A stretch of 64,000 nucleotides of DNA from assembly GCA_023525975.1 (NCBI GenBank), contig CM042042.1, forward strand, positions 50,789,880 to 50,853,879, read 5' to 3'. The notes under the pieces were generated by a model that worked only from the letters and a program-made list of their open reading frames with translations, was not told the origin of the DNA and searched no databases. Position numbers and translations under genes: made by a program. Position 1 is the stretch's first letter; each line of letters opens with the position of its first letter. This document shows positions 35,511 to 45,989 of the stretch, one piece after another. This DNA is from Smallanthus sonchifolius. Its lineage: Eukaryota > Streptophyta > Magnoliopsida > Asterales > Asteraceae.

Positions 35511-36043
35511 TAGGGGTGAGCAAACTTAACCATAACCGACAATTAACCGAATCATAACCGCATCGAATTTAACCAAAAACTGATATAACCGATAGTTATG
35601 ATTAAGGTTTTGTGATTGACGGATAAATCGATTATGGTTATGGTTAAGGATGTCCCATTAACCGACTTTAACTGAAACCCAACCGATCTTGTGCTCCATC
35701 TTCAGTCTTCCTGCAAATATACTTATATACACACACCTTCATTTTCACTTTTCCTGCATATATACACCTGTAAATATACATTATATGCATGATTTAGTAA
35801 GTTTTTTTAATCATATATATATATATATATACACACACACATATATAACAAGCTGAAAAGCCTTGATTACATACAAAACCGAGCTAAAATTAAGCTGAAA
35901 ATATTTAGAACTTGATTAACTGAACCTAATCGCCGCTTAACCGACCTTCGGTTAACGGTTAGGGAATGGATTTTGCATTAACCGATTCGGTTTCGATGAC
36001 GATGAAGGGGTAAAACCGACCAAATACCGACTTTGCACCCCTA
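35511..36043. mobile_element. 533-bp hAT-like MITE
   Basis: Left end TAGGGGTGAGCAAAC and right end (complement) TAGGGGTGCAAAG form inverted repeats. Imperfect 8-bp flanks GACATGTC (35503-35510) and AACAGGTC (36044-36051) match at six positions. The interior repeats 'aaccga' and 'ggttatggtta' words and holds a (TA)n(CA)n microsatellite at about 35814-35842. Confidence 0.65.
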
Positions 36044-36051
36044 AACAGGTC

Positions 36052-37021
36052 CGTAATGCTACAACTATGAGCCTAATAAGTAACAACCATTAGACATTTA
36101 AAATATAGTTTCAACTCAAGTCACGATTTTATAATAAGCATTCAACTTTCAAGTGTGTTTCAACATTTCTACAATTATAGTAATCTCTGTAATTAGTAAA
36201 AGCATATACAATAATTATAGCGTGTCCAATTATCTTGAGTCCACTTTGGAGGAGTTGACGAAGGAGAACAGGGTAAAGAAAGTTGGTCACATTTGACCAC
36301 AAGTTTCGATAACCCCCAAAAGCCCCCATTTTTATTCTAACATTTTCCCCTCTTGTGTTCCCTTTCTTTATCTTCTTCTTTTCTTCAGATTGACTTCAAT
36401 TCTTTAATTAAGCATCCCACCAAGATTTTAATTCTTTAATTGGTGGATTAAGAATCTTGATTTAAAGGTCTGAGAGGCAACCCAGGTCAGTTCTTGAGCA
36501 AAGTAAGGGTTTTTCTCAATCTTTCAATCATCATACATGTTGTATAACTTATTTTAATCTTGATTTTAAATAACACCCGCTTCAAGATTTGAGTAGATAG
36601 TATGTTCGTTGGTGGTTGTTGACTTTAATAGTATCAATTTGATTTCTTGAAATTTCATTCATCAGAATAGTTTGTGGGTATTTGATTTCTTTGAAGTTAG
36701 AGGGATCTTTGTTCTTGTTTTTAATTTGCAGTTAGTAGATTTGATTGATTCATGCTTGAAATTGTTGTTCTGAGTTCATTTGTGTTTCTTTAATTGCTAG
36801 GGGATTGCAAATCAGCTGATAGACTATCAAGATTTGGTGTTTTTAGAATGCAATTTGGGGATGATCATTAATGGTTGTTGATCAAAATTAACACCATCTT
36901 TGTACACTTCTAGGGTTATCTAATTGGGTTTGTAAAGATTGTTTTTTTCTGGGATTAAACCCGGAAAACTCAAGATTCTGGGTGTTTGGATACTGGGTTT
37001 GTGTTCTTGATCAAGTGGAGG
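36052..37021. other. Upstream and leader region of the MUB gene
   Basis: From about 36350 the sequence is CT-rich and leader-like. A 5' UTR intron is likely (donor-like GTAAGG near 36502), but its acceptor was not fixed. No other feature seen. Confidence 0.4.
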
Positions 37022-38816
37022 ATGTCTGGAGTTCAAGATTCACTAGAAATCAAATTTCGGTTGATAGATGGATCTGATATTGGTCCAAAAAGCTTTCCAG
37101 CAGCCGCGAGTGTTGCTACATTGAAAGAAAGCATCCTTTCTCAATGGCCTAAAGGTCAGTTGATTGTTCTTTGAACAAATTTACACAAGCCACTTTTTAT
37201 GTATTTTTTATGAATATTTATGTTATTCAGAATGTTTTGTGTGAATTACTTTTAGGTGTGAAAAGGCCTTGACTTCAGTTAAACATTGATTTGTTGTTCT
37301 TCATTTTGTTGTATGCAAGCCCCTATCTCACTGATTTTTTTTTGTCAAATATTCTTGGAAATCTTTCAATCATATGCTTTTATATTCATCAATGTAATGC
37401 TACTTGTTATTGAAATTATTTGACCCCTATCAAGTTTATATGCAAAGATTATGTAGTGATTAAAAGATTATGTTGTTATTGGAGTGTAAAGTTGTCTTTT
37501 TTTCTTTGTGTAACAGAAAAGGCTAATGCTCCTAGGACAGTAAAAGATGTAAAATTAATTAGTGCCGGAAAAATATTGGAAAACAATAAAACGGTAGGAG
37601 AATGCAGGAGCGGATTATGTGATGTCCCTGGTGGAATTACAACCATGCATGTCGTTGTTAGTCAGCCACCGCAAGAAAAAGGTAAAATTAAGATTTCAAA
37701 CATATAGCTAATTGATGATATCGTCATCAAGTTTATATAAAAAAAAAATTCATACTTGCATGTCTCTTCTAAATCGCAACATTTTGCTTTAGGAAAATTT
37801 ATGAGATAAAGTACTGATTCTCATTACAATTTGTTGATGATATTTATTGTTTCATTAGATGTCTTTAGTTTATATTATACTAGGTTAGATTCCCGTGTAC
37901 TACACTAGTTGAACAATAAAAATTCATAAAATTATAAGAATTTCTCAAGACTGAAATTACGTATAAGTAAAGACTTTAAATAATGTCAATAATTTTGAAA
38001 ATGAAAAAAAAAAATTATAATTCATAAATTTCCATAATTTTAAAGTTAAGTATTCAAAATGATGTTTCCATAATATTGAAAATTGTAAAAACTAAAAAGC
38101 GTTTTATAATAAAGAATTATATAAATTATTATTATTTAATAGGAGAGAGAGGCGGGAAAAAAAGTATAAAAAACAATTAAACAAAACTTGTATAATTAAT
38201 AGGGGAGAGAGAGGCGGGAAAAAAATGATGAGCATGCATAAAAGAGTGACAAGTGTCCTATCAAAACCTTTATTTATTATATAGTAAGTATAGATGATGA
38301 AAATCAAATTCTATGAAAAAATGATTAAGCACTCGGTGTAAGTACTATGTCCAATTTAAAACATTGCAATTTCAATGGTGTATGCTTTCAAAGTCGGATG
38401 TTTGTTGTGAAAATTGCAACTACATGCTTAGGGTGCGTTTGGTTCCCTCGATTTCAATGGAATTGGAATCTGAATTCCATTCCTAACATGTTTAGTTCGC
38501 AGAATTAGTTTGAATTGGAATGTAAATTCCAAGAATAACATGTTTGATTGAAGAAGGAAGGGAATTGAAATGTATCCCCTCAAATTCTTTCATGTAAAGG
38601 AATTTAACATTCCTTCCAAAGTGTAAAGGAATTCAACATTCCTTCCAAAGTGTAAAGGAATTCAACCAAACGCCTCCTTAGTGTTCCGATTGTTTTCTGC
38701 TAGTTTGAATATCTTCTGATTCTAACATCACACAACCTTCTTTTTTTCGTTATTTACCAGAAAAGAAAGCGATAAATAACCTGAAACAAAACACATGCAC
38801 GTGTGTTATATTATGA
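37022..38816 (+). CDS. MUB: Membrane-anchored ubiquitin-fold protein (MUB), 3 exons
   Basis: Join 37022-37154, 37517-37681 and 38761-38816 gives 117 residues, the normal MUB length. The body (MSGVQDSLEIKFRLIDGSD...) is a ubiquitin-like fold. The C-terminus reads ...KQNTCTCVIL, so the last four residues CVIL form a CaaL box predicted to receive a geranylgeranyl group, with a second cysteine just before that could be palmitoylated. MUBs sit on the plasma membrane and recruit group VI ubiquitin-conjugating enzymes. Reading on past the donor at 37682 would lose the lipid box. The phase-1 splice to 38761 is supported because it restores EKEKK-like sequence and the CaaL end. Intron 2 (37682-38760) carries two transposons. 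Confidence 0.88.
37880..38294 (-). mobile_element. Short Helitron, family A (415 bp), in MUB intron 2
   Basis: CTAG at 37880-37883 with the 'cccgtgtactacactag' hairpin remnant. The minus-strand start at 38294 has a 4-base insertion in the TCTATACTATATAATAAATA terminus. Contains the family words 'gagagaggcgggaaa' (twice) and 'agagtgacaagtgtcc'. Confidence 0.8.
38431..38677. mobile_element. Tourist-like (PIF/Harbinger) MITE in MUB intron 2
   Basis: Flanked by TTA on both sides (38428-38430 and 38678-38680). Terminal inverted repeats are GGGTGCGTTTGGTT and GGAGGCGTTTGGTT. The interior has a tandem duplication around 'aacattccttccaaagtgt'. 247 bp. Confidence 0.85.
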
Positions 38817-39024
38817 GAAGCGACAAGCACGGGTCAAATTCTTTTCAGGTTGGTTAGCCTTTGATTCCTCCATTACTTCTGATAAAAGCTTGCTTATTTT
38901 TCTTGGAATTTTGTATTAAAGTAGACATTTTATCTATTTGTTGCAGATAAAGATTGAAGGTGTAGTTGCTGATGATACTGCAGTTGATGAATGGCTGGAT
39001 AATGAAGATCTTGAATTTAAATAA
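38795..39024 (+). other. Unexplained spliced reading frame overlapping the end of the MUB gene
   Basis: An ATG at 38795, out of frame with and overlapping the MUB C-terminus, opens a frame that can splice from 38848 (GTTGGT donor) to 38947 (ttgttgcag acceptor). It then continues through IKIEGVVADDTAVDEWLDN to a stop at 39022-39024. The second exon has coding-like acidic composition and the intron is well formed. It may be a relic exon of another gene, or just a 3' UTR intron of MUB that happens to be open. No family recognised. Confidence 0.3.
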
Positions 39025-39369
39025 ATTTAAAAAAAAACTCAAAAGAAAGGAAAAAAGACAAACGGTGAGGGGAATATGTATTATAGAAGTTACAGGGACA
39101 TATTTATACAAGTAGTTTGTTTTTTAGTGGTGTTTTTATTTATGTATTTGTGAATTTTGCTCAGAAATACTCAGCTTGATTCTCTAATGGTCTGTCTAAA
39201 AATATCATTTAAATTTTGTTTGGTATGAAACATCATATTCATCGAACAATAATTGCAACTCAAACTTTGAATCTTTAACCAAATCATCATCTTCTTGTTT
39301 GGTATTAGGCTCTTGGTTTAAGTTACAAGTCTCAAAATCATACATGACAATATGACAATATTAAATTTT

Positions 39370-39564
39370 ATACGTGGTTGGATCTCATACAAGATTAGGG
39401 TGGGAAGATCGAGATGGTTTAGCCATGTGAAGAGGAGATGGTTGACGACGCCAGTAAAAACCGTGGAGAGCATCCAAATGGACGAGAGAAGCAGAGACAG
39501 GCCTAAACTGACTGCGATGGGCGGGGTTAAACATGATTTGCTAGACTTGCACCTCTCTGAGGAC
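39370..39564 (+). mobile_element. RTE-type LINE fragment, 5' part of the interrupted copy
   Basis: Encodes KIRVGRSRWFSHVKRR, TTPVKTVESIQMDERSR and LLDLHLSED, the C-terminal end of an RTE reverse transcriptase. Continues after the MITE at 39978. Confidence 0.75.
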
Positions 39565-39969
39565 CATAGTTGTCAAGGCGCATAGGCGCACTCAAGGCGC
39601 AAAGGCTGAGCCTGGAGCCTAGTCGCAAGGCGCAAAAAAAGCGAGGGATTTTTGAAGCTAGGCGTATAGTGTAAGAATATCATTTTTAAGGGTTTTAAAT
39701 TGTTTTAGGCTTGTTTAGAGCTGGTTTAGTCTTTTTTTTTAAAGTGATTCCAGGCTTGATTAGGGGTTTTAGACAAGTTCCAGTGACTTTTAGCAAGTTC
39801 CGGCGACTTTTTAGTAGGAATCTGGCCGGAAAACACGCATAGGCGCTCACCTGAGGTCGCCTGAGCTCGCTTTTACAAAAAAGCTCAAATTTGCGCCTAG
39901 GTCTCCACCAGGCCCTATACCTGTGCCTCGAGGCACTTCTGCGCCTAGGCGCGCGCCTTGATAACATAG
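39565..39969. mobile_element. 405-bp hAT-like MITE with CTAGGCGC-rich interior, inserted in a LINE
   Basis: Perfect 8-bp target duplication CTGAGGAC (39557-39564 and 39970-39977). Ends are CATAGTTGTCAAGGCGC and, as complement, CTATGTTATCAAGGCGC. The interior is dominated by 'aggcgc' and 'gcgcct' words on both strands. The antisense frame 39695-39979 is a by-product. Confidence 0.85.
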
Positions 39970-39977
39970 CTGAGGAC

Positions 39978-40354
39978 ATGATTAGCGATAGGAGCTTGTG
40001 GGGATGTGAGATAAAAGTTATGGAATTTTAGAAGAGTGTATATAGTACTTTCTAGGAAGATACTTTTTAGAAGATTTGTACTACCTTATTCATTTCACTC
40101 TGATCTCTTACCTGTCACCGTTGTTTCTCTCACCATTTTGTGCTTTTAGTAGTTTAATGTTATTAGTTGTAGTTTTTTTTGTTTTGCTATTGTTTTTATT
40201 TCTCTATGTGGCATTATATGCTATTGCTATATGGTTATTAGACTTTATTTGTCAAGAAAAGGTTTGTGGAGTCGGAGTTCTCATCAAGTGCAACTTCTGT
40301 ATCTTATGAGTAGAGGAAAGGTTTGCCCCCATCATAACCTCCCAAGACCCTGCC
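39978..40354 (+). mobile_element. RTE-type LINE fragment, 3' part and tail
   Basis: Resumes with MISDRSLWGCEIKVMEF and a stop near 40032, the usual RTE protein end, followed by the 3' tail with 'tatcttatgag' and 'ccaagaccctgcc'. It stops where an LTR begins at 40355. Confidence 0.7.
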
Positions 40355-40540
40355 TGTAACATTTCTGATTTTCATGTCGTCATTCTAGTACAATAAAATC
40401 ATGTTTGAATTCCAATCTTAACAAAGGACTATGTTAAACCCTAACTATCAATACAATTTCACAAATTCCACCCCGCGTTTATCCTAGAATCCCTATATAC
40501 ATATAAATATTTGAACACATATGTGTATATATATATATAT

Positions 40541-40571
<31 letters not shown>

Positions 40572-40591
40572 CATTTATACATCATACAAGT

Positions 40592-40630
<39 letters not shown>

Positions 40631-41056
40631 CTCAAGCATTATACAAGCACATACACATATATATGCACACTAGTTTGAACCCAAACTATTTGAACCCTAA
40701 ATTGGAACCCTACACTCAATTTTGACTTCTAAAAACACCAATTTTGACTTTCCTTAATCCGTTTGACTTTCAAAAGTCAAAGGGGCCAAAACCGTGATAA
40801 TCCAAGACTGCCGGTGACGGATCCTTGTCGAGTTGGACTCCTCGTGGATTCACAAACAGAAATCGACCCAATCTCGGCCCAATTATCATATCAATTCGAT
40901 CATTCAAGCGGGCGAATTTGAATTCAAACAAATTTGACTTCCCAAAGTCAAATTCGTATCAATTCATTTTCAATCCGAAAAATTAACGCGTTTAAATTCC
41001 CGGAAATAACGCGCAAACGTTTCTCGGATGAATGTGGACCTGTACACGACCCAATG
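40355..41056 (+). mobile_element. Outer Ty3/gypsy-like LTR, left piece
   Basis: Begins TGTAACATTTCTGATTTT, closely related to the sense-strand LTR start TGTGACATTTCGGATTTT of the inner element. It is cut at 41056 by the inner element (target duplicate CAATG, 41052-41056) and continues at 51584. Includes a long (TA)n(CA)n microsatellite. Confidence 0.75.
40521..40630 (+). repeat. Compound (TA)n/(CA)n microsatellite
   Basis: Long TA runs at 40527-40570 and 40612-40630 separated by a (CA)n run at about 40591-40612. Lies in the outer LTR. Confidence 0.95.
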
Positions 41057-43616
41057 TGTCACACCCCGACCGATGGCGGAATCATCGAGGCGGACAATGG
41101 AATGATTGTTCAAAAGCACATGATAACTAAAATATTGTATAATTCATTAATTTAATTAAAGACAACAAACATTCAAGTACAATACAAATTCAAATAACCT
41201 AGTCTATTTCAAAATATTGATTTAATTAACTAGGTCCATAAGTTCTTAAGTGGTAGGATCTTCAGCAAGCAATCACATATCCAAACCTGAAACATTATTT
41301 AAATCAAGTGTCAACTACAAAGTTGGTGAGTACATAGTTTTAGTGGAACCGATAAATAGTAGATAAAAACGTTTTGCAACTCATTGTTTATCTTGTTAAA
41401 CATAGCATATATGGTTGTATCATTTATCTAAGCACAATTCAAACCTTGATTGACGCCCTTGAACATAGCACAACAGCTAGGTCCGATATGTTTGAATATA
41501 GTTACCCACTATATCCGATATGTTTGAATATAACACGCGGCTATATCCGAGTATGCAGTAATAAACACCCTAACCGGGTGGGCTGGTCAGGCACAATAGA
41601 TCTATTAACATTACTATTGGTTTTCTTGTGTTTAAAGTAAATGATTGTACATCCAAGATAATAAGCATATAATCCATATGAATAACACGTATAAACAATT
41701 TGATTGAGTAGCATGAAATAATGTTTCACCCCAAAGTATGTAAAAATGTAAAATAGGGGCTATGTAACTCACCTGGCTAGCGGATGTTTTAATCCACGAG
41801 TGTGGGTGATAAGGATGTTGAAAACTAAGCACGTTGAAACCCTATGTGGATAAATAGGTATTATTGTATTTTTATATGTGCGTATTCGTATTCAAATGCG
41901 TATAGGTTTATAATAATATTTCTTAACATTTATAAAATATGGTAGAAAGATGATAATGATTTTGCAAAACTTAATATCAAAAATGTATATATATTTTAAT
42001 CTTGTTAAAATATTATATTTTAAATAATTTGTTATCATTTTTTTGTATTTATATATAATAATAAATAAGAAGAAAAGTTTCTATTTGTTTAATTATGTTA
42101 TCATTATTATATATTAAAATTTATTTAAACAAGTTTATAAAAATTGTAGAGTTTATTATTTTATAAAGATTGGGTGGGTTATTATTATAAAAAAATATTG
42201 TTTTAATCGTTTTCAAAATAGACGAACGAGTCAAACCACTCGTAATAGTTTTTATTGTATGGAGAAATTATTAGAATGAGATAAAATAAACAAATAAAAT
42301 AAAAGTTTTATAAAACAGAAATAAAAAAATTGGACCGAAGGCCAACCGGAATCGAACCCGCGACCTTAGACACAAACACACACACGCATAACCAGCCAGG
42401 CTACTGCCCATCGCTGGTTATGTGTGTATCATTTAATTTATAAACACACACGCCAAGTTGGTCGCTGGTTCTCGGCAACCGGCAAACCGTGTCCGAGGAC
42501 ACTGGTTTGCCCGGTAATCGAAGGCCTGAGGCCGAGATTTCGATTGGGATAGTTGGACAGTTGATAACAGAAGATAAAGGAACGAATTCGAGGCTCGTAC
42601 CTGGTCGCGAAGGGTCGAGACGTTTGGACCGAAAGTCCGAAAATACCAAGAATGAGAAATCACGACTCGAGATGAATTGGGTCCTTATAATCCGGTCACA
42701 GCTTCGTTTTAGCAAGACGAACTCAGTGATGGTGTCAATTTAGAGTGAGAGAGAGAGTCGAGAGAGAATGGAGCCCGAGAAGGACCGGCAATGGGTTTTT
42801 ATAGTTGAAGTTGAATTTGATGGTGGGACACGCAATTGAGTACACCTACACACTTGTCTGGACATGCCGAAACGAACGAGCCGTCTTGCAGTGGTGGAGG
42901 TCTACTGTCGGGGCCAATTGCGCGGCGTGGGTTTTCGGCCACAAACACAATCAGACGTTTCGAATGTTGGGGAGACAAATTGGTCGAGGGCTTTTGTTCG
43001 CGTGGGGACGACGAGGTCAGGGAGACCAATTTCGGCTGTCGAGGTGCAGGGGACAGGCGTGTCTAGTGGGTCGCCGGAAAATAGCTCGGACCGCCGGTCA
43101 TTGGGGAAGACAGCCGGAATTGCGAATGAGGATTTGGCAATTTCAGTCCCTGGAGTTTACTTCTGAATCTATTTGGTCCCTGAGATAATTACGGATGAGT
43201 CCTTGTGGTTTGATTTGTCCAGAAACAACCCTTTAATTTATTTTTACTTTAAACCTTTTAGTTTAAAAATTTTCAAAACAGTCCCCTCAACTTTTAAAAA
43301 TAAACTAATTAAATTTATTTTTAAATTTCAATTTTATTTTATAAACTTATTTTTTTATTATTATAAATATTTTTATAAAAGTTAATTATTTTATTTAAAT
43401 AGGTTATCTTATTTATATATGAACCTTTTTAATTTAGATTTTTATATAAAATTTTACATAAGTTTAAAACTTATAAAATTTTAATTATTTTAAATCCATA
43501 AAATAAAATTTTATATTTTGTACAAAATTAGATAAAAACACTTGCATTTCATTTAATAGAAAATGATTACATGATATATATTACAAATGCGTGAATAAAA
43601 AATCCGAAATGTCACA
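41057..43616 (-). repeat. Left LTR (3' LTR of the inner element)
   Basis: 2560 bp from TGTCACACCCCGACC to ...CCGAAATGTCACA (+ strand). Differs from the right LTR at scattered positions only. A TATA box lies on the minus strand at about 42797-42803, followed by a CT-rich start region. The short frames inside both LTRs match each other simply because the LTRs are copies. Confidence 0.95.
42331..42422 (-). ncRNA. tRNA-like module in the left LTR
   Basis: Minus strand: starts AACCAGCGATGGGC, has an A-box-like TGGGCAGTAGCCTGG and an exact B box GGTTCGATTCC (+ strand 42348-42358) in a T-arm-like stem with one mismatch. The module lies downstream of the LTR TATA box, so it would be part of the genomic RNA leader. 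It lacks a convincing acceptor stem and has an expanded (GT)n middle, so it is tRNA-derived or tRNA-like, not a working tRNA gene. Confidence 0.5.
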
Positions 43617-43630
43617 GTCTCCCCATGTTA
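43617..43630 (-). promoter_or_regulatory. Polypurine tract of the inner element
   Basis: On the minus strand a purine-rich stretch (ATGGGGAGAC) immediately precedes the 3' LTR, where plus-strand DNA synthesis is primed. Confidence 0.7.
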
Positions 43631-43639
43631 AAGGAATTT

Positions 43640-44210
43640 CGCCCCGAAATTCAACTAGTGGAGGCTATGAAAAAAGATGCGGATATTTGGATTTCATTTG
43701 GTCTTCACGTTCCCAAGTGAACTCGGGTCCACGTTTAGACTCTCAACGAATTTTGACAATGGGGATGCTACTACGTTTGAGTTTCTAGACTTCACGGCCC
43801 ATGATTTCCACGGGTTTCTCAACAAAGTGCATTTTTTCGTCAATGCGCACTTCATCAAGAGGGATGTGGAGATTTTCGTCGGCTAGGCACTTTTTCAAAT
43901 TAGATATGTGAAAAGTCGGATGAACGTTGCTGAGCTAAGAAGGAAGATGGAGTTTGTAGGCCACTTTCCCTACCCTTTCGAGTACCTTGAATGGACCCAC
44001 ATATCGAGGTGCAAGTTTTTCTTTCTTTCCAAACCAGACTACGCCTTTCCAAGGTGATACTTTTAGAAGAACCATATCCCCAACTTGAAATTCCAAGGGT
44101 TTTCGTCGTTTATCGGCATAGCTCTTTTGCCGACTCCTTGCTACTCGAATGTTGTCACGAATAAGAGAGATTTTATCGGTGGTCTCTTGGATAAGCTTGG
44201 GATCGGTGAT
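43640..44210 (-). pseudogene. Integrase C-terminus and chromodomain-like region, broken
   Basis: Conceptual minus-strand reading continues from the integrase core with KSYADKRRKPLEFQVGD, the GPY/F-type motif YVGPFKVLERVG, and a terminal GPEFTWERED segment resembling the end of chromovirus integrases. At least three in-frame stops interrupt it, the first directly after the core frame at 44211-44213. Most look like single C-to-T changes. Confidence 0.75.
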
Positions 44211-45143
44211 TTATGCTTCACCAATTTCGTTCCAACAAATCGGTGAACGACACTTTCGTCCATAAAGAGCTTCAAACGGTGCCATGTTAATACTTGTGTG
44301 GTAGCTGTTGTTGTAGGAAAATTCGATCAGTGGTAGGTAAGAATTCCAATTGCCACCAAAGTCAATAAGACAAGCTCTAAGCATATCCTCGAGGGTTTGG
44401 ATGGTTCGCTCGGTTTGTCCATCAGTTTGAGGATGGTAAGCCGTACTTAAATCCAAACGAGTACCAAGCGCAGATTGTAATGATTGCCAAAATCGGGAAG
44501 TAAAACGCGAATCACGATCGGAGATGATGTTCAATGGGATTCCGTGCCGACTTACGATCTCATCAATGTAGATCCGAGCCAATTTCTCGATTCGATAGTC
44601 CTCACGAATAGGCAAGAAATGAGCAGACTTTGTGAGTCGATCGATAATAACCCAGATACTATCGTGACCACTAGAAGTGCGTGGGAGTTTGGTGATGAAG
44701 TCCATAGCAAGGTTCTCCCACTTCCACATGGGAATTTCTGGTTGTTCGAGGAGTCCGGAAGGCTTCTGATGTTCGGCCTTTACTTTAGAACAAGTTAAGC
44801 ATTTTGCCACAAAGAGGGCAATATCCTTTTTCATGCCGGGCCACCAATATTGTTGACGAAGACCCATGTACATCTTATCAGCTCCGGGATGTACCGAATA
44901 TCGAGTTTTATGGGACTCGTTCATCAAAAATGTATGAAGGTCGTCGCGATAGGGAACCCAGATACGATCCAAGTAATACAATAGTCCGTTGGCTTTGGTT
45001 TCTAGAAAGAGTTCTACACCACATGCCATTTCTTGGTACATGTTTCCCTCGGTAACCGAGGTGTGTTGTGCTTGAAGAATGCGGGCTTGGATATCGTTAT
45101 GAATATGAACACTATGAAGTATGATACGTTCTTTACGACTCAA
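44211..45143 (-). pseudogene. Integrase core of the inner retrotransposon
   Basis: 310-residue open frame with the HHCC zinc-binding segment (ending CLTCSKVKAEH) and the DDE catalytic core: Asp in AMDFITKLP, Asp in IISDRDSRF and Glu in the QTERTIQTLE region. It would process and insert the retroelement cDNA. The frame is separated from RNase H by a stop and from its C-terminus by another, so it is not part of an intact polyprotein. Confidence 0.9.
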
Positions 45144-45218
45144 GGCGTCGGCTACAATATTTGCTTTGCCGGGGTGGTAGCGAATCTCGCAGTCGTAGTC
45201 GTTAAGAAGTTCGGCCCA

Positions 45219-45989
45219 TCATCGTTGCCTCATATTAAGCTCTTTTTGATTGAAAATATGTTGGAGACTTTTGTGGTCAGTGAAAACCACGCATTTGGTG
45301 CCATAAAGATAGTGTCTCCAAATTTTCAAGGCGAAAACGACAGCACCAAGCTCGAGATCATGGGTCGTATAGTTCTTCTCATGGATTTTGAGCTGACGTG
45401 ATGCGTATGCAATTACTTGGCCACGCTGCATAAGAACACAACCAAGACCTTGGTTGGATGCATCGCAATAAACGACAAAGTCGTCATTACCACTAGGAAG
45501 AGTTAGAATAGGAGCGTTGCAGAGCTTGTGCTTGAGAGTTTGAAAAGCTTCCTCTTGTTTGGGTCCCCACTCGTAAGGTTTACCTTTGTGAGTCAAGGCA
45601 GTGAGTGGAACCGCAATCTTGGAGAAATTTGAGATGAAGCGACAATAGTAACCCGCTAGTCCAAGGAAGGAACGAATCTCGGTAGGAGTCTTAGGAGTAC
45701 TCCAATTCTTTACCGCTTCGATTTTTGCCGGGTCCACATGAATCCCCTTATCGTTGACTATGTGTCCCAAAAATTGAACCTCCTTTAGCCAGAATTCACA
45801 CTTGGAGAACTTGGCGTATAGTTGTTCTTTCTTCAAGAGCTCTAAAATCAAACGAAGATGCTGTTCATGCTCCGCTTTCGTTTTAGAATAGATGAGAATG
45901 TCGTCAATGAAAACGATCATGAACTTGTCCAAATAAGGTTTGCATACACGGTTCATGAGATCCATGAAAACCGCAGGTGCATTAGTCAA
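45219..45989 (-). pseudogene. Reverse transcriptase (second half) and RNase H
   Basis: Contains the FIDDILIYS catalytic box (two Asp of the polymerase site), the thumb segment and the RNase H domain with VVYCDASNQG, YASRQLKIHEKNY, DLELGAVVFALK and TDHKSLQ. It ends at an in-frame stop (45216-45218) in a CpG-derived context. The start does not join the upstream frame because of a small deletion. Confidence 0.9.

Noticed and set aside
42401..43166. Several open frames shared by both LTRs of the inner element (and 50362-51101)
   Set aside because: They are duplicated because the LTRs are copies, overlap on several frames and show no domain.
44484..45401. Plus-strand frames over the integrase and RNase H region (and 46700-47510)
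   Set aside because: Shadows of the minus-strand retrotransposon genes.
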